Assembly: GCA_016187935.1 (NCBI GenBank)
Contig: JACPIU010000033.1
Coordinates: 62,001-126,000 of the forward strand
Direction of reading: 5' to 3'
Length of the DNA stretch: 64,000 bases
From: Bdellovibrio sp.
GTDB lineage: Bacteria; Bdellovibrionota; Bacteriovoracia; Bacteriovoracales; Bacteriovoracaceae
Position numbers and translations under genes: made by a program. Of this stretch, positions 1-8,469 are shown piece by piece. Positions within the stretch are counted from its first letter, which is position 1, and every line of letters begins with the position of its first letter. Below the pieces are notes generated by a model. It made no database searches. It saw only the letters and a list, made by a program, of their open reading frames with translations, and was not told the origin of the DNA.

Positions 1-930
1 TGGCAGGACATTTTTATCCAGCATCTCTTCAAAATGTTTTTTGTATTTCTCTATTTTCTCTTCACTGAGAGAGTCAATTTTTGTGAGGCAAATAATCTCT
101 GGTTTTAAACCCATTTCTTCTTTGTATTTGATCACTTCATCTCTCACGACGATATAACTTTCGTAAGCTTCATAGGGCTCAAGGCACCATGAAATATCCA
201 CCAGATGGACAAAGAGGGAAGTTCGCTCAACATGTTTTAAAAAACGCATCCCAAGTCCTTTACCTTCGGAAGCATTTTCAATCAATCCCGGAATATCTGC
301 TACTACAAAAGTTTTTTCACCCACACTGACAACTCCAAGGTTGGGCTCCAAGGTGGTGAAAGGATAATCTGCAATTTTAGGCCGGGCAGCAGAAATAACC
401 GAAATCAAAGTTGATTTTCCGGCATTAGGCATTCCGATTAAAGCAATATTTGCCAGCAATTTTAACTCGAGCTCTAAGTGGAGTTCGATGCCTTTTTCAC
501 CCGGTTGAGCATGTCGTGGCGCTTGGTTGGTACTAGACTTAAAATTCATATTTCCAAGGCCACCACGACCTCCTTGCGCCAGCAAAACTCTTTCGCCGTG
601 CTTGGTTATGTCAGCAATAATTTCAGCCGTTTCGGTCATTCGGACAATCGTCCCGACGGGAACTTTTAAAATTAGGTCATCACCATTTTTACCGTTCATA
701 TGGCGTCCAGAGCCATAATCACCATCTTGGGCCTCAAAGGTTTTTCGGCCTCGGAAATGGAGAAGTGTGTTTAGTCCTTCATCGCCCTCAAAGTAGACGC
801 TACCGCCATTTCCACCGTCGCCTCCGTCAGGGCCCCCAAATTCAGCGAATTTTTCCCGTCGGAAGCTGACAGCACCTGCGCCCCCATTTCCTGACGATAC
901 GATAATTTTTACTTCATCTATGAAACGCAT
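1..930 (-). CDS. obgE: GTPase Obg (partial, C-terminus beyond window)
   Basis: Obg/CgtA, a ribosome-associated GTPase acting in late 50S assembly and stress response. The 310 codons present start MRFIDEVKI and read into the glycine-rich Obg fold (SSGNGGAGAVSFRREK, GGPDGGDGGNGGSV, GGRGGLGN), followed by a G domain with the P-loop GMPNAGKST and the G3 segment DIPGLIE. The usual length is about 330-345 residues, so only the tail is missing. It lies downstream of rplU and rpmA, the conserved rplU-rpmA-obg order, but a hairpin terminator separates it from rpmA by only a few bases, so its expression probably depends on read-through. The ribosome site is weak. Confidence 0.96.
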   Translation of the reverse strand, partial: MRFIDEVKIIVSSGNGGAGAVSFRREKFAEFGGPDGGDGGNGGSVYFEGDEGLNTLLHFRGRKTFEAQDGDYGSGRHMNGKNGDDLILKVPVGTIVRMTETAEIIADITKHGERVLLAQGGRGGLGNMNFKSSTNQAPRHAQPGEKGIELHLELELKLLANIALIGMPNAGKSTLISVISAARPKIADYPFTTLEPNLGVVSVGEKTFVVADIPGLIENASEGKGLGMRFLKHVERTSLFVHLVDISWCLEPYEAYESYIVVRDEVIKYKEEMGLKPEIICLTKIDSLSEEKIEKYKKHFEEMLDKNVLP

Positions 931-945
931 ATCTCGCTTAAACCT

Positions 946-983
946 AAAAAAAAAGGAAACCTAACGATGGGTTCCCTTTTTTA
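946..983 (-). terminator. Intrinsic terminator/attenuator between rpmA and obgE
   Basis: Read on the minus strand, AAAGGGAACC pairs with GGTTTCCTTT (10 bp, one G-U) around a short loop and is followed by a run of T. It ends about 15 bases before the obgE start codon, which leaves no room for a separate promoter. Confidence 0.8.
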
Positions 984-1013
984 AAAATTCAAAGAAAAAT
1001 TTAGCAATTGGTT

Positions 1014-1262
1014 TCAGACCACTGAAACCAATTGACGATTCTTTGTAAACCATTTGAACTGCACAACGCCTTCGCGTACAGCAAAAATAGTAAAGTCTCT
1101 ACCCATATCGACGCCAGTTCCGGGATGAATAACTGTTCCAACTTGACGGACAATAACGTTGCCTGGAATGACTCGTTCTCCGCCAAATTTTTTAACGCCT
1201 CTCATTTTTGGATTTGAATCACGGCCGTTTGTGGTCGAGCCACCGGCCTTTTTATGTGCCAT
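1014..1262 (-). CDS. rpmA: 50S ribosomal protein L27
   Basis: L27 of the large subunit; its N-terminal tail reaches the peptidyl-transferase centre. The 82 residues begin [16 protein letters not shown] and contain [17 protein letters not shown] and [11 protein letters not shown], the family hallmarks, at the normal length. There is no Firmicutes-type cleavable N-terminal extension. It lies 23 bases after rplU and is surely cotranscribed with it. A strong terminator follows. Confidence 0.97.
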   Translation of the reverse strand: MAHKKAGGSTTNGRDSNPKMRGVKKFGGERVIPGNVIVRQVGTVIHPGTGVDMGRDFTIFAVREGVVQFKWFTKNRQLVSVV

Positions 1263-1285
1263 GGTTTATCTCCTTCTACTTAAAC

Positions 1286-1651
1286 TTATTTTAAATATTT
1301 CTCTGCTAATTTGTGTGTTGACTCAATCTTTTTCGCTTTTCCTTGACCGTCTGTTACTTCAGTAATTAGCAGAGCGGTAAATTGTTGGCGATGCCCCTTT
1401 CGTTTACAGTATCGACCTGGGCGTCTTTTTAGCATTTCAATTTTATCGCCCCTGTCATGCTTGAGCACGCGCGCAACCACCTGAGCGCCAGAGATAGTGG
1501 GTTTTCCAATGATGGTGTTCTCACCACCAATGAAAAATACTTTGTTAAAGGTGGTGTCTTTTCCAGCTTCAACATCCAATTTTTGAACGTCCAACAAATC
1601 GCCCGGACGAACCTTGTACTGGAAACCAGCAATTTCAACTACGCTATACAC
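1286..1651 (-). CDS. rplU: 50S ribosomal protein L21
   Basis: L21, which binds 23S rRNA near L20. The 121 residues start with a GTG codon preceded by CAAGGAG. The core matches L21 (FQYKVRPGDLLDVQKLDVEAG, GRYCKRKGHRQQFTALLI). It is about 18-20 residues longer than the usual 103-residue protein because of a charged tail ending in STHKLAEKYLK; such tails occur in several lineages. First gene of rplU-rpmA-(attenuator)-obgE. Confidence 0.95.
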   Translation of the reverse strand: MYSVVEIAGFQYKVRPGDLLDVQKLDVEAGKDTTFNKVFFIGGENTIIGKPTISGAQVVARVLKHDRGDKIEMLKRRPGRYCKRKGHRQQFTALLITEVTDGQGKAKKIESTHKLAEKYLK

Positions 1652-1754
1652 GGAGGAACTCCTTGATGATGGCCGTAAGGGGGATTGGCGTCATATTTTT
1701 TAAAAGACGCATCACTTATATCCCTTAAAGTGTGTTTTTCTAAAGATTCCAAGT

Positions 1755-1783
1755 GGTTTAAAACTTTTTTCACAGACTGTCAA
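1755..1783 (-). promoter_or_regulatory. Candidate promoter for rplU-rpmA
   Basis: On the minus strand a perfect TTGACA -35 is followed after 17 bases by TAAACC as a weak -10. This predicts a leader of about 95 bases before rplU. The rest of the 255-base divergent spacer holds nothing else I can name. Confidence 0.4.
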
Positions 1784-1906
1784 CGCAGCCAGGGGGCGTC
1801 GACTTATATTGTGCGGCAAATAATGCCCAATCCATTCGACACTATTCCATGGATGTAAACAATATCCTTTATTTAACCGAAAGAGAGATAAGGCAAGGAG
1901 GATTTT

Positions 1907-2746
1907 GTGAGTGCTACCAATGGAACAATGATTTTTCAATTTTTTAAGGAAATAAATCTGCCTATCTATCTAAAAATGGAGTCAGAAGGATTTGGTCCTG
2001 ATTTTTTTAACTTTCTAAGAAGTATGCATTTTGAGCGGCTATCGACCGAAGATGAAAAGAAATTTGAGAAAGATACACATGCTGCAGAGCCCAATGGACG
2101 CATCCTCGAACTTAAAACATGCACTCCCCTAATGACACGACAAATGAATTCAGCGATAGAAAGCGACAAATATGGTCCTGAAAGCATAACCAATAATGGA
2201 GTTTGCAAGGTATACCGTTTTAAAGGAATGGCATTAATGATTTGGGCCTTTCAAAATAGTACTTGGGAAATGGCCTTTACTCCGACGGCTTCGCTCAATG
2301 ATAATTTGATGATGTATCGGGCCGTTTTCAATCGCTTTTTAAGTTGGGCATTGGCACCATTAGGCATTTGCGGTTTTTGGGGGCATTTTACCAATGGCGG
2401 TGTGATCGTCAAAAAAATGCGAGAGGCCCATGGAGAAGCGATCTTCTTTGATGTCCTTCAAAAAAGAATTTTAGGCCCAGGTGGAATTCAAAAGATCTCA
2501 AGCGGCTTAACGGTTTATAGGCTTGATGCTCGCGCTAAGCTGACTACCCAAATGACGAAAGAAGAATTTGCGGCATTTTTATTCCATTCGACCAGTTATT
2601 TTGATCTTCAAGGATTGAGCATGCCCATTCGCCAGGCCATTTTGTGGTTAACAAAAACCGCCGTCGGTGTGATCACCTCACAAGTTGCCGGAGTAGACAC
2701 TCCAATTTCCTCCGCATCTTCTCCTGGTCCTGGCGTTTCCAAGTAA
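1907..2746 (+). CDS. Hypothetical protein, 279 aa
   Basis: I do not recognise this family. The GTG start is chosen because AAGGAGGA sits six bases upstream. The protein is soluble-looking, with no signal peptide or clear membrane helix; it is moderately rich in aromatic residues and Met, and ends in a low-complexity Ser/Pro/Gly tail (TPISSASSPGPGVSK). The middle contains the block SWALAPLGICGFWGHFTNGG. It is transcribed away from rplU and converges on the cupin gene 28 bases downstream, so it is probably monocistronic. Confidence 0.8.
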   Translation: MSATNGTMIFQFFKEINLPIYLKMESEGFGPDFFNFLRSMHFERLSTEDEKKFEKDTHAAEPNGRILELKTCTPLMTRQMNSAIESDKYGPESITNNGVCKVYRFKGMALMIWAFQNSTWEMAFTPTASLNDNLMMYRAVFNRFLSWALAPLGICGFWGHFTNGGVIVKKMREAHGEAIFFDVLQKRILGPGGIQKISSGLTVYRLDARAKLTTQMTKEEFAAFLFHSTSYFDLQGLSMPIRQAILWLTKTAVGVITSQVAGVDTPISSASSPGPGVSK

Positions 2747-2774
2747 TCGGCCAAGATCAATCAACCAACCGAAC

Positions 2775-3110
2775 TCATTCAAGCGCTTTTATCATGGTTA
2801 AAACCATTTTAAATTTTTCAATGGCATTGACAGCATGAGGGATATTGGCCGGCATGATGATTGATTCTCCCGCCTTCAAGGTGAAGGGAGCTTTGTTGAT
2901 GATTATTTCACCTGTTCCATCAATAACATTGATAAGGGCATCAAAGGGAGCTGTGTGCTCTGATAACTGCTGGCCTTTATCAAAAGCAAATAAGGTAACA
3001 TTACCAACTTTGCGTTGAATAATTTGTTTGCTTACCACTCCACCACTTGAATATTCGATGGAGTCATTGGTGTTGAAAATAGTGGAATCTTTAAATTCAT
3101 TTTTTTTCAT
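2775..3110 (-). CDS. Small cupin-fold protein
   Basis: A single-domain cupin of 111 residues. The conserved segments are visible: QQLSEHTAPFDALINVIDGTGEI (cupin motif 1 region, with one His and a central Gly) and LKAGESIIMPANIPHAVNAI (motif 2, PxxxPHAV). Cupins of this size often bind a metal or small ligand and act as stand-alone sensors or isomerases; nothing here fixes a substrate. It lies 82 bases downstream of tRNA-Asp on the same strand and may share its transcript. Confidence 0.8.
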   Translation of the reverse strand: MKKNEFKDSTIFNTNDSIEYSSGGVVSKQIIQRKVGNVTLFAFDKGQQLSEHTAPFDALINVIDGTGEIIINKAPFTLKAGESIIMPANIPHAVNAIEKFKMVLTMIKALE

Positions 3111-3192
3111 GGAAAAGTCCTAAATGATGAGAGCGTAAAATGCGAAAAATTCGTCACAGTTGAGGACGACTTTTTAGGTTACATGTGCAAAA

Positions 3193-3269
3193 TGGCGGGA
3201 GAGACGGGACTCGAACCCGCGGCCTTCGCCGTGACAGGGCGACGTTATAACCAACTTAACTACTCCCCC
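3193..3269 (-). tRNA. tRNA-Asp (anticodon GTC)
   Basis: A 77-nt cloverleaf read on the minus strand: acceptor GGGGGAG/CTCTCCC, D stem GTTA/TAAC, anticodon stem TCGCC/GGCGA around loop CTGTCAC (anticodon GTC), T arm GCGGG-TTCGAGT-CCCGT, discriminator G and an encoded CCA. Confidence 0.96.
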
Positions 3270-3290
3270 GCAATGTTGCAATGTGGGGCA

Positions 3291-3320
3291 AATATAGTTA
3301 ATCTCGGTAATTACCGTCAA
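3291..3320 (-). promoter_or_regulatory. Promoter of tRNA-Asp
   Basis: On the minus strand TTGACG, an 18-base spacer and TATATT lie about 22 bases ahead of the mature tRNA 5' end. The good match and sensible distance support it. Confidence 0.6.
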
Positions 3321-3398
3321 GGAAATTCTCCTTATAAGGAAAAGAGATTCCATGGAAGACACGGTGCAAGAGATTAAACAAGATTATTTTTTTAAAAT

Positions 3399-4520
3399 AT
3401 GACTCAAGAATTAGATCTGTTTTTTAGGACTTTATTTGAATGGTGCTTGGATTTAGGTCCGGCCCTGTTAATAGGTTTACTTTTATCCGGCCTGTTATTT
3501 GCCTTCATAGGCGACTTTCAAAATGGTCTTTTCAGTAAGCTGCTCTCCGTCCCGGAAGAGACGCGCGCAAAAAGTTTCTTGAATTCTATTAAAATGGCCC
3601 TTATCGGGATTCCTCTGCCTCTTTGCTCTTGTTCGGTTTTGCCTGTCGCCCAAACTTTACGCAAGAAGGGTTTAGGGCATTCACCAATCTCGGCCTTTTT
3701 GACCACGACTCCGGAAACTTCCCCAACTTCCTTTTTTTTAACTTGGGCCATGCTTGGACCGGCCATGGCCGTTTTGCGGCCGGTGGCTTCGCTTATTATG
3801 GGATTAACCACCGCTTTAGTGCTGATCTTCTATGGAGGAACATCGGGAAAAACAGTCGACAGCGCGATGCCTATAGATTGTTGTCGCGGGCATTGCAATC
3901 AAACAGATTTGGCCAATCCTCAATCTTCTTGGCAGGAAAAATTTAAGAAGGGATTTAGGTTTGCCTTTATTGATGTGCTGGATGATTTTGGATACTGGCC
4001 ACTCTTAGGTTTGATATTAGGGGCAGCCATAGCTGTATGGGTGCCTATGGGTGCTCTGGAAAATGCTTCAGGTTTTCTGGGGCGTTTAGGAATAATCATT
4101 GTCGCAATCCCCATTTATGTTTGTGCTGAATCAAGCACGCCTCTAGCTCCAGGTTTGTTGGCCAAGGGCCTTTCTCCAGGGGCAGTATTTCTTTTTTTGG
4201 TGGCTGGCCCTCTTTCAAATTTATCCAGTTTACTTTCCCTTAAGAAAGCTTTTGGAACACGATTTATAACGATCCACACGGGCGTGAATACTCTCATCGC
4301 TCTTGTTCTGTCCTATCTGGTGGACATGCTCTATAAATATTTTGACTGGACCTTGTTGGCGAATCAGACCATGCAACATGGAGATCATCATGAACGGAGT
4401 ACTTTTTTCTTGATTGTTGGCGTTATCGGGACGGGACTTTTACTCCATAGCTCTTTCAGAGCGGTGAAAAAAAAGTTTTCCAAACAACATAAGAATAGCG
4501 ACGCTTGCTGTTCTGGGTAA
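3399..4520 (+). CDS. SO_0444-type Cu/Zn efflux permease
   Basis: A polytopic inner-membrane permease of the DUF318/ArsP-like group, closest to the SO_0444 Cu/Zn efflux family. Of 373 residues, the signature IPLPLCSCSVLPVAQTLRKK is at about 71-90, with the CSCS metal-thiol pair at 76-79, followed by TTTPETSPTSFFLTWAMLG. A cytoplasmic loop carries CCRGHCN (about 161-167), and the extreme C-terminus ends DACCSG. These Cys/His clusters fit thiophilic metal handling. There is no clear ribosome site and the upstream sequence is A/T-rich. An SDR gene follows after 12 bases. Metal identity is inferred from the family only. Confidence 0.85.
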   Translation: MTQELDLFFRTLFEWCLDLGPALLIGLLLSGLLFAFIGDFQNGLFSKLLSVPEETRAKSFLNSIKMALIGIPLPLCSCSVLPVAQTLRKKGLGHSPISAFLTTTPETSPTSFFLTWAMLGPAMAVLRPVASLIMGLTTALVLIFYGGTSGKTVDSAMPIDCCRGHCNQTDLANPQSSWQEKFKKGFRFAFIDVLDDFGYWPLLGLILGAAIAVWVPMGALENASGFLGRLGIIIVAIPIYVCAESSTPLAPGLLAKGLSPGAVFLFLVAGPLSNLSSLLSLKKAFGTRFITIHTGVNTLIALVLSYLVDMLYKYFDWTLLANQTMQHGDHHERSTFFLIVGVIGTGLLLHSSFRAVKKKFSKQHKNSDACCSG

Positions 4521-4532
4521 CATGAGGGAACC

Positions 4533-5294
4533 ATGAATTATTTTATTACCGGTGGAACAACAGGAATTGGGTTTGAATTGGCGAAACTGTTTTTGCACCA
4601 AGGTCATCGTGTTGGTATTTGCGGGCGTGACCTTTCCAAGTTATCCAGCGTTTTTTGTGAGCAATACAAACAATCACTTTGGACCTATCAATTAGATGTC
4701 GGTGATCGTGAAACCCTGATCAGGGCCGTGCACGATTTTAGTGAGAAGGCCCAAGGATTGGATGTGATGATTGCTAACGCCGGACGATCCGTGGGAAGCA
4801 AAACGAATGTGCCAGATTTTAAAGCTGCCAAAGAAATCTTGGAAACCAATGTGCTCGGCGTTCTTTATTCTTTTGAAGCGGCCATGCAACATTTTGTTAA
4901 TAAGAAATCGGGGCATCTCGTAGCCATTGCCTCAGTGGCCGGATTTGTGGGGTTGCCTGGGGCCGGGGCCTATTCTGCTTCTAAAGCAGCCGTTGTCCGT
5001 TTGTGCGAGTCTTGGTCAATCGATTTGAAACCACTCAACATTCCGGTTTCATGCATTTGCCCGGGTTTTATTGATACCCCAATGACTCAAAAGAATAGTC
5101 ATGCCATGCCTTTTCTTATGAGTGGTGAAAAAGGAGCAGAACTTATTGCACAGGCAATTGCCTCTCGTCGTGCGCTCTATCTTTTCCCACTGCGCATGAA
5201 TTTAGTTATAACCTTGCTCCATTTGATGCCGCGTTTTTTATATCGTTGGCTTATGGGGTTGCAGACATTTAATTATAGTAAACAATCGAATTGA
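4533..5294 (+). CDS. Short-chain dehydrogenase/reductase
   Basis: A classical SDR of 253 residues using NAD(P)H. The cofactor motif TGGTTGIG is at residues 6-13, the structural NAG motif appears in MIANAGRSV, and the active-site YSASK follows a Ser-containing strand (VAIASVAG). PGFIDTPM is the usual post-active-site motif. The C-terminal 40 residues are hydrophobic (LRMNLVITLLHLMPRFLYRW), suggesting membrane association as in SDRs acting on lipids. The substrate is unknown. It follows the efflux permease with a GAGGGAA ribosome site and precedes a small lipoprotein. Confidence 0.87.
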   Translation: MNYFITGGTTGIGFELAKLFLHQGHRVGICGRDLSKLSSVFCEQYKQSLWTYQLDVGDRETLIRAVHDFSEKAQGLDVMIANAGRSVGSKTNVPDFKAAKEILETNVLGVLYSFEAAMQHFVNKKSGHLVAIASVAGFVGLPGAGAYSASKAAVVRLCESWSIDLKPLNIPVSCICPGFIDTPMTQKNSHAMPFLMSGEKGAELIAQAIASRRALYLFPLRMNLVITLLHLMPRFLYRWLMGLQTFNYSKQSN

Positions 5295-5304
5295 TGGAGG
5301 GATT

Positions 5305-5559
5305 GTGAGAAGGTTACAAGGTTGTATCTTTATAACTTTCATGTGTATTGTTCTTTTGTTGCTCGCGGCCTGTAAGAAAGAAGAGGTGAAAATACCTCAG
5401 GGGCAGATTGAGCAATCAGCACGACTTGATGATTTTTCAGATTTGAAGGTCAAAGAAGGTGGTTGCACAACAGAGGAAGATTTGAAAAAGAAATTGGAAG
5501 AAGAGGCCAAGAAACCTACTAAACTGCAAGGCGGCAGCACTGACTGTGTGGTTAAGTAA
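5305..5559 (+). CDS. Small lipoprotein, 84 aa
   Basis: A GTG start with GGAGGG upstream. A basic N-terminus (MRR), a hydrophobic stretch and the lipobox LLAAC give a mature lipoprotein of about 62 residues beginning at Cys23. The mature part is charged (KKKLEEEAKK) and has two further cysteines (GGCTTEE and STDCVVK) that could form a disulfide. Function unknown. It is the third gene of a plus-strand run, 10 bases after the SDR. Confidence 0.75.
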   Translation: MRRLQGCIFITFMCIVLLLLAACKKEEVKIPQGQIEQSARLDDFSDLKVKEGGCTTEEDLKKKLEEEAKKPTKLQGGSTDCVVK

Positions 5560-5567
5560 TTGTTCAA

Positions 5568-6389
5568 GTGAAACGGATGCAAAAAGAATACGATAAAATT
5601 CTCTTCGATCATTACCAAAGAGTTGCGAAATTGAATGGTCTTGGTGGAACTTGCTCGATGGAAGATCCCTATATTCGTGAGTCAGAAACTAATTTTTTTC
5701 TCAAAGAAATTGGAAATTTTTGCCAAAAGCATGCTGGTGATTCTTTGACTGTTTTGGACGTGGGATGTGGAAATGGGTATCTCTTGGCCAAAATTAGTGA
5801 AGCCTTTCCGCAATTAAAGCTAATGGGGATAGAATTTGTGCCTGAATTGTTTGAATTGGCGACAAGTCGTGAAATCGCGAATTGCATCCTCGCCCTTGGC
5901 GATGCAAGAGAGCTTTCTTTTTTCCCCAGTAATGTGGATATAATTATCACCGAGCGATCAGTCATTAATGTGATGAACCGACAAGATCAAATTTTGGTTC
6001 TGCAAAATATTGCCTACACTCTCCGGGCCGGAGGGCTGTATATTCAGGTCGAATCTTATCGTGAACCACTCGATTTATTAAATCAGGCCCGTCGTGAGAT
6101 GGTCATTGCGGATGATATTGAGGAAAGTGGGCACAATCTTTACCTCAATGAAAGTATTATTGCATCGATGGTACAGAAGGGACTCATTGAAGTGCAGGCG
6201 ACATACCCGAAGAATTATTTATCCACTCATTTTTTTGTAAGTCGTGTGTTTCATAAGGCCATCCTTCCCAAAGGCGGGAAAGTGAAATATTCCTTGTTTG
6301 CTGAATTTTTTCGTGAGGCCTTACCTTCTGGTGTGGGAAATTTTTCGCCCATTCTCTTCAGAACATTTAAGAAAATCAATCAGAGCTGA
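5568..6389 (+). CDS. Class I SAM-dependent methyltransferase
   Basis: A Rossmann-type methyltransferase of 273 residues. Motif I is VLDVGCGNGYLLAKI (about 62-76), the acidic end of beta-2 is GIEFVPE, and GDAREL is the motif II region; a strand-4-like IIITERSVINVM follows. The substrate is not evident. The N-terminus (EYDKILFDHYQRVAKLNG) resembles methyltransferases found in surface-polysaccharide loci. GTG start; an in-frame ATG lies three codons later and neither has a good ribosome site. It converges on def with one base between stops. Confidence 0.84.
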   Translation: MKRMQKEYDKILFDHYQRVAKLNGLGGTCSMEDPYIRESETNFFLKEIGNFCQKHAGDSLTVLDVGCGNGYLLAKISEAFPQLKLMGIEFVPELFELATSREIANCILALGDARELSFFPSNVDIIITERSVINVMNRQDQILVLQNIAYTLRAGGLYIQVESYREPLDLLNQARREMVIADDIEESGHNLYLNESIIASMVQKGLIEVQATYPKNYLSTHFFVSRVFHKAILPKGGKVKYSLFAEFFREALPSGVGNFSPILFRTFKKINQS

Positions 6390-6390
6390 T

Positions 6391-6960
6391 CTACTCAATT
6401 TCTTTATCGTTCTTGTCTTTATCACGATCAGGGCAGAGAAAATTGTCATATTCTTCATTAAAGGCAAGTTTACGAGTGTCTTTGATGCGATCAATATAGA
6501 GTTTACCTTCGAGATGATCAAGCTCATGTTGGAATACAGTGGCGACGAAACCTTCCACCACGATGCGTTCAATGGTACCTTCGAGCGTGGTATAATCGAT
6601 CTGCAATTTTCGGGGTCTTTCCACAAACCCTCTCAGACCGGGAATTGAGAGGCAACCTTCCCAAAAACCTTGAAGTTTGGTGTCCAGTATTTTAATTTTT
6701 GGATTGATAATAATATACTGTTTTGTTTCTGGTGCATCGGGATAGCGAGGGTTATCTTCAGGTATTCCAACAATGGCCAATTGCTTTGAGACGCCAATTT
6801 GAGGCGCGGCCAGTCCGATTCCTTCATAAGTCGCCATGGTCTCAAACATATCCTCAATGAGTTTTTGAAATTCGGTTGATTGCAGTTCTTCCGGCGCTAT
6901 AAGTTTGGCCTTCTCGCGTAAAATAGGATGCCCCATTCTTAGAACTTTAAGTGTGGCCAT
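6391..6960 (-). CDS. def: Peptide deformylase
   Basis: Removes the N-formyl group from nascent proteins; an Fe/Zn metalloenzyme. All three motifs are present in order: GIGLAAPQIG, EGCLSIPG and QHELDHLEG, supplying the Cys and two His metal ligands and the catalytic Glu. At 189 residues it is slightly long, with a charged tail (DRDKDKNDKEIE). The ribosome site is AAAGGAG. It is transcribed divergently from the phosphatase gene; fmt is not adjacent. Confidence 0.96.
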   Translation of the reverse strand: MATLKVLRMGHPILREKAKLIAPEELQSTEFQKLIEDMFETMATYEGIGLAAPQIGVSKQLAIVGIPEDNPRYPDAPETKQYIIINPKIKILDTKLQGFWEGCLSIPGLRGFVERPRKLQIDYTTLEGTIERIVVEGFVATVFQHELDHLEGKLYIDRIKDTRKLAFNEEYDNFLCPDRDKDKNDKEIE

Positions 6961-7019
6961 ACAATTTCTCCTTTATGGACTAGGATGTACGGGTATGCCC
7001 GAAGGCAGGAGCTGATAGC

Positions 7020-7048
7020 ATATTACCTTCGCGAACAGAGTTTTCCAA
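7020..7048 (-). promoter_or_regulatory. Candidate promoter for def
   Basis: On the minus strand TTGGAA, a 17-base spacer and TAATAT lie about 60 bases upstream of def. Confidence 0.45.
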
Positions 7049-7091
7049 TTACTCAAGTCGTGCTAATGTGGCAAATAAAAAGTGCGGTAGT

Positions 7092-7571
7092 ATGGTAAAA
7101 GTCCTCTTTGTCTGTTTAGGAAATATTTGTCGATCTCCCTCTGCGGAAGCTGCCTTTATTGCTGAGGTTAAACGGCAAGGTTTGTCTTCTGAAATTGCGA
7201 TCGATTCGGCCGGTACTATAGGACACCATGCTGGTGAGAAAGCAGACCCTCGCACAATTAAACACGGAAAACTGAGAGGCCTAGAAATTACTTCGATTTC
7301 TCGAAAATTCGATTCTAAAACAGATTTTGCGACTTTTGATTATATTATTGCGATGGATGATGCCAATGTACGAGACCTGAAAATTCTTGACCCAAGCGGA
7401 ATGTGCCATTGCAAGATTTATAAAATGACCGATTTTAAAGTGACTCGTACTGAAAATATTGTTCCGGACCCTTATTATTGTGGCCCGGAAGGCTTTGAGC
7501 TTGTGCTCGACATTGTGCAAGATTGCTCTTTGGGGCTTCTAAAACATATGCGTCAGAAGCATAGTTTTTGA
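7092..7571 (+). CDS. Low-molecular-weight protein-tyrosine phosphatase
   Basis: An LMW-PTP fold, 159 residues from this ATG. The P-loop CLGNICRSPSAEAAF (C-x5-R) lies near the N-terminus and the general-acid DPYY near the C-terminus (IVPDPYYCGPEGF). An in-frame GTG at 7068 would add eight residues, but family members begin right before the VLFVCxGN strand, so the internal ATG is preferred; neither has a strong ribosome site. Such enzymes dephosphorylate tyrosine kinases of capsule assembly or small arsenate-like substrates; no partner is visible. greB follows 12 bases later. Confidence 0.88.
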   Translation: MVKVLFVCLGNICRSPSAEAAFIAEVKRQGLSSEIAIDSAGTIGHHAGEKADPRTIKHGKLRGLEITSISRKFDSKTDFATFDYIIAMDDANVRDLKILDPSGMCHCKIYKMTDFKVTRTENIVPDPYYCGPEGFELVLDIVQDCSLGLLKHMRQKHSF

Positions 7572-7583
7572 AAAAACACTTCC

Positions 7584-8081
7584 GTGAAGACAAGTGAAAA
7601 AAATTATATAACGCCCGAAGGCCATCAAAAATTAGTTGATGAGCTTTATACTTTAGTCAAAGTAGAACGTCCTGAGATAACGCGGATTGTAGCATGGGCA
7701 GCCGCCAACGGAGACCGATCAGAGAATGCGGATTATATTTATGGCAAAAAAAGACTTCGCGAGATCGATAAACGCATAGGTTTTTTAAATTCCAGAGTTG
7801 AAGCAGCGGTCGTTGTGGATGTGGTTGGATTAAAATCCAAAAAGATACAATTTGGTGCTACTGTGACGATGAAAAATCTTGAAAATGAAGAAATTAAACA
7901 ATGCGCTATCGTAGGGGTTGATGAAGTCGATACAGCAATAGGAAAAATTTCATGGCGCTCTCCTTTGGGGGCGGCCCTTCTTGGAAAAGAAGTTGGCGAT
8001 ATAGCAATGGTCAATGCTCCTTCTGGCCTTATCGAATATGAAATTTTGGAAGTAAAGTATATGACAGAGAGGCAAGCATGA
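7584..8081 (+). CDS. greB: Transcription elongation factor GreB/GreA family
   Basis: Rescues backtracked RNA polymerase by stimulating transcript cleavage. The 165 residues contain the N-terminal coiled coil with the tip region GDRSENADYIYGKKRLREID, carrying the acidic D/E pair of Gre factors, and a C-terminal FKBP-like domain (SPLGAALLGKEVGD). The YITPEGHQKL start and YIYGKKRLREIDKR fit GreB better than GreA. GTG start. Its stop overlaps the ATG of the next gene by four bases, so the two are translationally coupled. Confidence 0.92.
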   Translation: MKTSEKNYITPEGHQKLVDELYTLVKVERPEITRIVAWAAANGDRSENADYIYGKKRLREIDKRIGFLNSRVEAAVVVDVVGLKSKKIQFGATVTMKNLENEEIKQCAIVGVDEVDTAIGKISWRSPLGAALLGKEVGDIAMVNAPSGLIEYEILEVKYMTERQA

Positions 8082-8461
8082 AGATTTTATGTCCGATCGG
8101 GATAGGAGAGTTGGCAGATAAAATATCGATACTGGAAATCAAGCGACAAAAAATCAAAGATAAAACCAAACTTCAGCATATTAACCATGAACTCACTTCG
8201 TTGAGAGAGTTAATGAAAGTGAATGGTTTGGATGAAATGGAAAAATTTATTAATGATTTAACCAGCGTTAATGGTAAATTGTGGGATGTGGAAGATGCCA
8301 TTCGTCTCAAAGATAGAACTCAAGATTTTGGAATTGAATTTGTAAATTTGGCCCGACAAGTTTATGTTTTGAACGACCAACGTTTCACATTGAAAGATGC
8401 CGTCAATTCATACTTCGGAAGTTCAATTATTGAAGTAAAATCCTACGAAAAATATAAATAA
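8078..8461 (+). CDS. DUF6165 family protein
   Basis: A 127-residue protein matching the DUF6165 pattern as I know it: IGIGELADKISILEIK near the N-terminus, VNGKLWDVEDAIR in the middle and LARQVYVLNDQRFTLK before a terminal SSIIEVKSY. It is predicted all-helical and cytosolic. The family often occurs near surface glycan or LPS genes; here it overlaps greB by four bases instead. Molecular function is unknown. Confidence 0.8.
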   Translation: MKILCPIGIGELADKISILEIKRQKIKDKTKLQHINHELTSLRELMKVNGLDEMEKFINDLTSVNGKLWDVEDAIRLKDRTQDFGIEFVNLARQVYVLNDQRFTLKDAVNSYFGSSIIEVKSYEKYK

Positions 8462-8469
8462 TCCTATTA

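Noticed and set aside
1712-1939. 75-residue frame on the minus strand in the rplU upstream region
   Set aside because: Covers a promoter-like region and the start of the plus-strand gene; no ribosome site and an odd composition.
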